Positions 59,690 to 64,000 of a stretch of DNA of 64,000 bases are shown here, piece after piece; within the stretch, counting starts at the first letter, position 1; each line of letters starts with the position of its first letter. Source of the stretch: Ulvibacterium sp. Its GTDB lineage: Bacteria > Bacteroidota > Bacteroidia > Flavobacteriales > Flavobacteriaceae. The stretch is taken from the NCBI RefSeq assembly GCF_028285715.1, contig NZ_JANQOO010000005.1, forward strand, positions 37,315 to 101,314, given 5' to 3'. A program made the translations under genes and the position numbers. Below the pieces are notes generated by a model. It had not been told where the DNA came from and ran no database searches. It worked only from the letters and a program-made list of their open reading frames with translations.

Positions 59690-59806
59690 AATTCTAAATT
59701 TTAGTGATTAATAAATACATCACAAATCTAGGCGTGTAGGCAATACTTCGTTTTTCTTAAAAACCCAATCTTTTTACTTTGGAGTTCATATGGGGTTAAC
59801 TACGGT

Positions 59807-60670
59807 TTAATTGTTCCCGCGATATTCAGTTGGAGATAAGCTGAACTTTTCCTTAAAGATTCTGCTAAAATGGGATACGTTTTTAAAACCACATTCAAAT
59901 GTAATTTCACTTACGGTTTTTTGGGAAGTTTGAATAAGTCTTTTGGCACGTTCCAAACGCTTTTCGAGAATCCATTTTCCTGGGGTAGTGCCATAAAATT
60001 CCTCAAATTCCCTTTTAAAGGAAGAAAGGCTCTTATTGGCTAATTGGGCATAGTCCGATAGTTTCAGGTTATACATATAATTAGCCTCCATTATTTCCCA
60101 AATAGGGGTTTTATAACCGTTGGCCAGACTATTGACGTACGAAAGAAGTATGCGGTTTTTGGGATTTATGAAAACGTTGTACAGCAATTCCTTTAACTTG
60201 ATTAGTAAGATTTCTTGTGGTAGGGAATCCGATTGATTAAAGTAGGGAATGAGACTGAGGTAACAACTTCGGATGCGATCATTAATATCCATCGGAATAA
60301 CCATTTCATTGGTTTGTGGAGGAAGATCTCTTAAGGGCAGGTGTGGTCTGAACTCATTGAATATTTTTTTTAGGAATTCATCTTTTAGGTAAAATGCCAT
60401 TAATTCCCAGCCTTTAATAGTATCATCCATTTCTTGTAGAAAAGCGGCCCTTCGTAAAAGAAATCCGGAATTCTTGTTAACCGTATACGTATGCTCGCCT
60501 TGGTGGAAGATCCTCCTTCCAGAAATGGAAAATGTAAGTTGATTGTATGGGGAATGCAACTTGAGTATTTTTTCTTTTTGTGGGCAGTGGTAGTATAAAA
60601 ACAAGACATCCTTTATGGAGAACTGCTTAAAAATATCCGGATTGGCTTTATGGAGGTCATATACGTTCAT
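59807..60670 (-). CDS. AraC-family transcriptional regulator
   Basis: A 287-residue regulator with an N-terminal cupin-like domain (KDVLFLYYHCPQKEKILKLHSPYNQLTFSISGRRIFHQGEHTYTVNKNSGFLLRRAAFLQEM) and the AraC DNA-binding domain KLSDYAQLANKSLSSFKREFEEFYGTTPGKWILEKRLERAK, then KTVSEITFECGFKNVSHFSRIFKEKFSLSPTEYR. The AraC ligand is unknown. Directly downstream on the same strand is the DUF4242 gene. Confidence 0.9.
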   Translation of the reverse strand: MNVYDLHKANPDIFKQFSIKDVLFLYYHCPQKEKILKLHSPYNQLTFSISGRRIFHQGEHTYTVNKNSGFLLRRAAFLQEMDDTIKGWELMAFYLKDEFLKKIFNEFRPHLPLRDLPPQTNEMVIPMDINDRIRSCYLSLIPYFNQSDSLPQEILLIKLKELLYNVFINPKNRILLSYVNSLANGYKTPIWEIMEANYMYNLKLSDYAQLANKSLSSFKREFEEFYGTTPGKWILEKRLERAKRLIQTSQKTVSEITFECGFKNVSHFSRIFKEKFSLSPTEYRGNN

Positions 60671-60722
60671 TAGGTTTCAGTTTCTTTTTACCCTACTTGC
60701 TTGTTAAATTTAGCTTAATTGT

Positions 60723-60777
60723 TGCAAACAGTTCCGGCTAAATTGCTTTTTAATGTAGTTTAGGTATTGTTAGGACC
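60723..60777 (-). repeat. Short attC-like site (site I)
   Basis: On the minus strand GGTCCTAACAATACCTAAACTAC, ending near AATTTAGCCGGAACTGTTTGC; boxes TCCTAAC (fits RYYYAAC apart from its first base) and GTTTGCA, with CTAAA opposing TTTAG. At 55 bases it has the size of the shortest attC sites (about 57 bases). It follows the stop of the DUF2200 gene by five bases, in cassette position. Confidence 0.45.
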
Positions 60778-60782
60778 AATTC

Positions 60783-61163
60783 CTACTTTTTTTCTTGACG
60801 CAAAATTTTCTCCATTTTACGACCTTTTGCTAATTCATCAATCAGCTTTTCCATACGTCTGCAATCGCGGTACAAAGCAAACTCTTCAGATATTTCTTCT
60901 ATACGATAACCACATACTACGCCTTTAATCATGTACGCATTTTGATGGATTTTGGCGCCCTCGAAAAAATCTCCAAAAGTTCCATTACCGGCAATAAAGG
61001 ATTCTAATTTATTCTGATCATAACTTGTGAACCACAAAATAACCCGGTCGAGTTCTTCTTTGGTTCTGCCATGCTTTTTTATTCTATTCAGGTAATGCGG
61101 ATAAATGGATCCGAAGTTCATTTTCGCGATTTTCTCATTCTTTTCCACTGTGACTTCTGGCAT
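60783..61163 (-). CDS. DUF2200 family protein, cassette gene
   Basis: A 126-residue protein from the ATG at 61163 (MPEVTVEKNEKIAKMNFGSIYPHYL), with 20 upstream residues rejected because they run through the neighbouring repeat. The family core is visible: RIKKHGRTKEELDRVILWFTSYDQNKLESFI, then GTFGDFFEGAKIHQNAYMIKGVVCGYRIEEI and LIDELAKGRKMEKIL. DUF2200 proteins are cytoplasmic, of unknown function, and are frequent integron-cassette passengers. Flanked by attC-like sites at 60723-60777 and 61181-61240. Confidence 0.85.
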   Translation of the reverse strand: MPEVTVEKNEKIAKMNFGSIYPHYLNRIKKHGRTKEELDRVILWFTSYDQNKLESFIAGNGTFGDFFEGAKIHQNAYMIKGVVCGYRIEEISEEFALYRDCRRMEKLIDELAKGRKMEKILRQEKK

Positions 61164-61180
61164 GACTTTGAATTTATTGG

Positions 61181-61240
61181 TGTTAACGGTTTGTATATGG
61201 TGCGTATCCCGAAGGGTATGCACTATATACGATGTTATGC
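61181..61240 (-). repeat. attC-like site with long folded stem (site J)
   Basis: Within 60 bases, GTATATGGTGCGTATCCC and GGGTATGCACTATATAC pair over about 17 bp with two mismatches and one bulged base, with loop GAA: the bulge plus short loop is the hallmark of attC single-strand folding. Outer boxes are TGTTAAC (left) and GTTATGC (right, minus GCATAAC). It lies 18 bases upstream of the DUF2200 ATG and just after the cyclase stop. Confidence 0.65.
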
Positions 61241-61257
61241 ATAAGTTAGTTCCTTCA

Positions 61258-62349
61258 TTACACAGTATAGAGCATCACTGATTCCTGTTTTCCACGCAGT
61301 TGCAGTTTACCCAGTGCAATTGATTTGAAAGGTTTAGGTAAGGGCTCCAACTTTTCCAACAGATATTTTGAGAGTAATATATCCTTACCCAGTTCATTGC
61401 ACTTTGACTGAATACGAGCTGTCGTATTGAGTACATCACCTGAATAAACAATATCCCGTTTTACAACACCAATTTCACCAACCATTGCATTACCATAGTG
61501 AAGTCCTGCTTTAAACTGAGGAATTAAACCGTCATATTTATCCAGGTAGTATTTAGCCTTGTCCAACAAGCGTTGTTTGATGTCGAAAAAGCACTGTAGG
61601 CAGTTAGAGTTTTTTGTACCTGAATCCATCTCCCAACTTATTACGATTTCGTCACCTACATACTGATAGATTTGTCCTTTTGAATTGAGGATTGCCGGTG
61701 TTGCGTCTGTAAAGAGGTCTTTTAGGAGACTGAAATATTTTTCTTCGCCCAGTTTCTCTGCGATGGTAGTGGAACCACGAAGATCAAGGAACATGAATAT
61801 TCGTTCTTCTCGTTTCGGATGGAAATACTCTCCCAGGATAAATGACTTGAAAACTCCTGGACCATATTTATCGTTTACAGATAAAGCTACCAGGGTGATT
61901 ATAACTACTGACATCCAGGACAGATAAACAAAGATCTGACCGAATGAAAAAAACTGAGCCCACTGCGCCTTCCAAAGCTCCTCACTGAACAAGGAAACAC
62001 CTAATTGACCGGCATTGAAAAACAATCCACTTATTAAGGCAACAACGGTAAAAATGAGGGTAAACGACAGGGCCATGCTTAATAAAGCCCTACCGTAAGG
62101 CTTAGTTCTTAGCCAGTTTTCCCAAAAGAAGACGATACTGCTTCCACCGATTAGCCCTGCAACTAGACCTGTGATCAGGCTACCCGTCAAATAAACCATG
62201 GCGTTCATTTCTTCAATAGTACAATTGAATTGGATCAAAGTGATATAACCTCGGATGAATTGTGTTAAGGAGACTAGTATCCAGAAGAACGTGATCCATG
62301 CTACCTTCTCGGCTTGGCTCTTCAGTTTATTGTAAACGGATGATTTCAC
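61258..62349 (-). CDS. Membrane-bound adenylate/guanylate cyclase (class III)
   Basis: A 363-residue protein. Four N-terminal transmembrane helices (about 17-38, 50-75, 88-112, 134-158) precede a class III cyclase catalytic domain from about residue 183: RIFMFLDLRGSTTIAEKLGEE (metal Asp near 189), GQIYQYVGDEIVISWE (second metal Asp near 233), KAGLHYGNAMVGEIGVVKRDIVYSGDVLNTTARIQSKC with the transition-state Asn/Arg. The signature residues for metal and transition state are all present, so it should make cAMP or cGMP. Cyclases of this type are known integron-cassette cargo. Bounded by attC-like sites J and K. Confidence 0.85.
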   Translation of the reverse strand: MKSSVYNKLKSQAEKVAWITFFWILVSLTQFIRGYITLIQFNCTIEEMNAMVYLTGSLITGLVAGLIGGSSIVFFWENWLRTKPYGRALLSMALSFTLIFTVVALISGLFFNAGQLGVSLFSEELWKAQWAQFFSFGQIFVYLSWMSVVIITLVALSVNDKYGPGVFKSFILGEYFHPKREERIFMFLDLRGSTTIAEKLGEEKYFSLLKDLFTDATPAILNSKGQIYQYVGDEIVISWEMDSGTKNSNCLQCFFDIKQRLLDKAKYYLDKYDGLIPQFKAGLHYGNAMVGEIGVVKRDIVYSGDVLNTTARIQSKCNELGKDILLSKYLLEKLEPLPKPFKSIALGKLQLRGKQESVMLYTV

Positions 62350-62400
62350 GTATAAAAAATTGAAGCAATCGAATGGTATCCATTATCGCTAGAGTTATAA

Positions 62401-62465
62401 TTAACGGTTTGCATAAACGCAGTATGGGCGCTTAGGTCATATTGAGGTTTTATGCTTTGTTAGCA
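62401..62465 (-). repeat. attC-like site overlapping the GNAT gene end (site K)
   Basis: Left TTAACGGTTTGCATAAACGC, right GGTTTTATGCTTTGTTAGCATC. GCATAAA and TTTATGC are perfect 7-bp inverted copies, extended by GTATG/CATAT inside, and GTTAGCA is the right core. The GNAT gene's last codons (DANKA, stop at 62450) lie within the site, the overlap typical of compact cassettes. Confidence 0.6.
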
Positions 62466-62983
62466 TCAGTTATGTGGTTTTTATTAATTCTATAAACTAG
62501 ACTATCTTCTTCATTAGGGACATCAGATAAAGTATCAAAAACAAGCATATTACATTTTTCGAGTACCCTTACAGATGCGAGATTTTCAGGTCGTACTAAG
62601 CCATAAATATATTTTTCATTTAATTCATTAAAACCATATTCTATTGTATCCTTTGCAAACTCTGTCGCGTAGCCCTTTCCCCAAAATAATTTATCAAATC
62701 TAAATCCTAAATTCAGCTTTAATTTATCTCCATATTTCCTATTCGATAGTCCTCCAAATCCAATAACATAGTTAGCGGTTTCTCTCTCGGATATTTTCCA
62801 ATTTCCAAACTTATTTTCTTCCCAATGCTCAAGTGTCTTTTTGAATACTGTTAATGCAATATTGTAATTCATGGCGCCATGAGGGTTATATATATTTGTG
62901 TCTGGGTCAGAATTAATTTCATAAAATCTTTTAAAGTCCTCTTTATTAGGTTTTTCTAGAATTAATCTATTCGTAATTCTCAT
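62450..62983 (-). CDS. GNAT acetyltransferase (RimJ/RimL type), cassette gene
   Basis: A 177-residue acetyltransferase: MRITNRLILEKPNKEDFKRFYEINSDPDTNIYNPHG, then YVIGFGGLSNRKYGDKLKLNLGFRFDKLFWGKGYATEFAKDTIEYGFNELN and RPENLASVRVLEKCNMLVFDTL. The acetyl-CoA loop is WGKGYATE; ENLASVRVLEKCNM is the C-terminal signature. The substrate is unknown, and such cassettes are common integron cargo. Unusually A/T-rich codon use compared with the neighbouring genes supports foreign origin. Flanked by attC-like site K and, across a longer gap, site L. Confidence 0.85.
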   Translation of the reverse strand: MRITNRLILEKPNKEDFKRFYEINSDPDTNIYNPHGAMNYNIALTVFKKTLEHWEENKFGNWKISERETANYVIGFGGLSNRKYGDKLKLNLGFRFDKLFWGKGYATEFAKDTIEYGFNELNEKYIYGLVRPENLASVRVLEKCNMLVFDTLSDVPNEEDSLVYRINKNHITDANKA

Positions 62984-63128
62984 TTTAAATTATAACTTTT
63001 CTAGCCTAATCAATTTGCATTGATATTCGAAATTTTTTTAGCGTTAATTTGTCTTCTTATAATCATACTAACCTTTTTATTCTAAATATTTTAATCTCTT
63101 GACTTAAGCCCTGAGGGAATCCATAATT

Positions 63129-63242
63129 GATGCTAACGGTCTCGGTTAGGATTTCTCAATAAAGAAATCGAGCCATTTTAAAGTTAGCGGTTTTGTTTTA
63201 GGTTCAAAAACGAAAGTTGAATTATAGCCATTGTTGTACAAC
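63129..63242 (-). repeat. attC-like site (site L)
   Basis: Left GATGCTAACGGTCTCGGTTAGGATTTC, right GAATTATAGCCATTGTTGTACAACG. On the minus strand it starts GTACAACAATGGCTATAATTC and ends GAGACCGTTAGC, near-identical in its first part to sites E and G. A central hairpin GATTTCT/AGAAATC is also present. It follows the stop of the 63252 gene by 10 bases. Confidence 0.6.
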
Positions 63243-63251
63243 GTATTATTT

Positions 63252-63893
63252 TTAGAGTTGGTCAACAATATCTCTCAATTCCCGAAAAGGTAATAGATTA
63301 GTAGTGTCCCCTTCTTCTAGCCCATGCCATTCAATCCAATCAATTTTGGTTTCTGTATCATATTCACCCAATAGCGCATCCATTAATATGAATATCGCAT
63401 TTTGCTGATAGCCTTTTTCGGTATAGTTTTTTATATACAGTTCTAAACCAATAAGGTTGTTCTCTTGAACGTGATTAAAGTATATGTCTTTGTATGATAT
63501 AGAAAAATCTTCCATTTGAATACCTAAATCATCTCCAGGTATTCTTTGTCTGAACGCAATTATGTTCCATTTTGGAATTTCGGGAGCAGCCTCGGTAAGC
63601 TCTAGAACGGCTGGAAAAACTTCTTTTAGGCCATCTGCAGAAATAGTCAATTCCTTTTTTTTTATGTTTTCTAGTTCACCGATTTCCCAAACCAAATCGG
63701 GATGAACGGATTTCAGTTTCTGAGTTAACGTATTGGCCAACTCAGATTTTGGATTCATATTGTCAGCATTGTCAAAATAGACTGTACTATTTTCCTCAAA
63801 CCAATTCCAAAAGATTTCTTCTTTAGATTTTTGAGAACATCCAACAACTGCAATTATTAGAAAAAAGGCTAAAACTCTAGATAACATTTTCAT
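63252..63893 (-). CDS. Lipoprotein of unknown function, cassette gene
   Basis: A 213-residue lipoprotein from the ATG at 63893 (or 63887), with signal MKMLSRVLAFFLIIAVVGC. The mature part has IFWNWFEENSTVYFDNADN, LTQKLKSVHPDLVWEIGELE, then KELTISADGLKEVFPAVLELTEAAPEIPKWNIIAFRQRIPGDDL and a C-terminal LLGEYDTETKIDWIEWHGLEEGD. The ISADGxxxxFPAVxxLxxxAPxxPxWxIxAFR motif recurs in cytoplasmic and secreted Bacteroidota proteins of unknown function (DUF695-like). It lies between attC-like sites L (3' side) and M (5' side). The upstream in-frame extension reads through the repeat and is rejected. Confidence 0.7.
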   Translation of the reverse strand: MKMLSRVLAFFLIIAVVGCSQKSKEEIFWNWFEENSTVYFDNADNMNPKSELANTLTQKLKSVHPDLVWEIGELENIKKKELTISADGLKEVFPAVLELTEAAPEIPKWNIIAFRQRIPGDDLGIQMEDFSISYKDIYFNHVQENNLIGLELYIKNYTEKGYQQNAIFILMDALLGEYDTETKIDWIEWHGLEEGDTTNLLPFRELRDIVDQL

Positions 63894-63895
63894 AT

Positions 63896-64000
63896 GTTGT
63901 ACAACGATTTGCACATGGCTTGTGGCGGTTTCGAAGCACTTTCCTCTCCACCGAAACATAAGCTAGCTAAGGAGCAAAAGCCTGGTTAACAGCCAGCCAC
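63896..64000 (-). repeat. attC-like site running off the window (site M)
   Basis: GTTGTACAACG at 63896-63906, three bases upstream of the ATG of the 63252 gene, repeats the right box of site L (GTTGTACAACG). It is followed by ATTTGCACATGGCTTGTGGCGG, a typical left half. The matching right half is not seen before the window ends, so the array probably continues beyond 64000. Confidence 0.45.

Noticed and set aside
61164..61223. 20-residue extension of the DUF2200 protein
   Set aside because: It reads through the TGTTAAC box of site J, and the family's conserved N-terminus starts at the ATG at 61163.
1..64000. CRISPR arrays, tRNA and rRNA genes, transposases, phage genes
   Set aside because: I read the intergenic regions and saw no direct repeat spacer arrays, cloverleaf-like sequences, transposase or integrase motifs.

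Overview
The window looks like chromosomal DNA of a marine-type Bacteroidota, most likely Flavobacteriaceae. The evidence is indirect: low GC, A-rich leaders in place of strong Shine-Dalgarno sites, a TAAATTTG (TAnnTTTG-type) promoter box, many lipoproteins with short N-terminal signals, and family content typical of the group (sulfatase, PD40 proteins, YHYH protein, DUF4242, DUF2200, DUF3667, PSD1/DUF1501 pair, many AraC and Crp-type regulators). About 70 genes are readable and most lie on the minus strand. I see no rRNA, tRNA, CRISPR array, transposase, prophage or integrase.

Layout. 1-14.5 kb: a cut DinB-like gene, a broken lipoprotein ORF, a lipoprotein sulfatase, a DHFR/RibD-like reductase, two NTF2-fold proteins, a six-hairpin glycosidase lipoprotein with a C-terminal CBM-like domain, a clan-A-type glycosidase, GNAT, SDR, DUF2891 and DUF4386 genes, and a decayed gene near 10.5 kb. 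14.6-18.9 kb: five consecutive minus-strand genes (four exported proteins of mostly unknown function and a PIN-domain protein) separated by imperfect inverted repeats with the architecture of integron attC sites; no integron integrase is present. 19-28 kb: SDR, Crp regulator with amidohydrolase, ankyrin/PD40 protein, aldo/keto reductase with a three-domain hydrolase lipoprotein under an AraC regulator. 28-32 kb: plant-type LRR protein, single-domain response regulator, membrane protein plus methyltransferase, Crp regulator. 32-36.5 kb: DUF1501 protein and a large PSCyt/DUF1549/DUF1553 cytochrome protein. 36.7-53.7 kb: stress, detoxification and regulatory genes, including an arylsulfotransferase-like lipoprotein, an HExxH protein, a polysaccharide deacetylase, and the HxlR / quinone-reductase-like / peroxiredoxin-like group.

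53.7-57.6 kb is the best candidate for a coherent functional system. A tight minus-strand operon (EF-hand protein, YHYH protein, MORN/YwqK protein, SCO copper chaperone) is divergent from an ECF sigma factor, a one-TM protein and a Spy/CnrX-like periplasmic protein. This has the architecture of a metal-responsive sigma/anti-sigma switch controlling a copper-related envelope operon.

57.7-64 kb: DUF3667, DUF4242 and AraC genes, then a second cassette-like array (DUF2200 protein, adenylate cyclase, GNAT acetyltransferase, lipoprotein) whose genes are again followed by attC-like hairpins, continuing off the right edge. Similar but more degenerate single sites lie at about 0.6, 2.2, 7.2, 48.4 and 58.4 kb. 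Integrase-free cassette clusters (CALIN-like) are the most interesting feature of the window.
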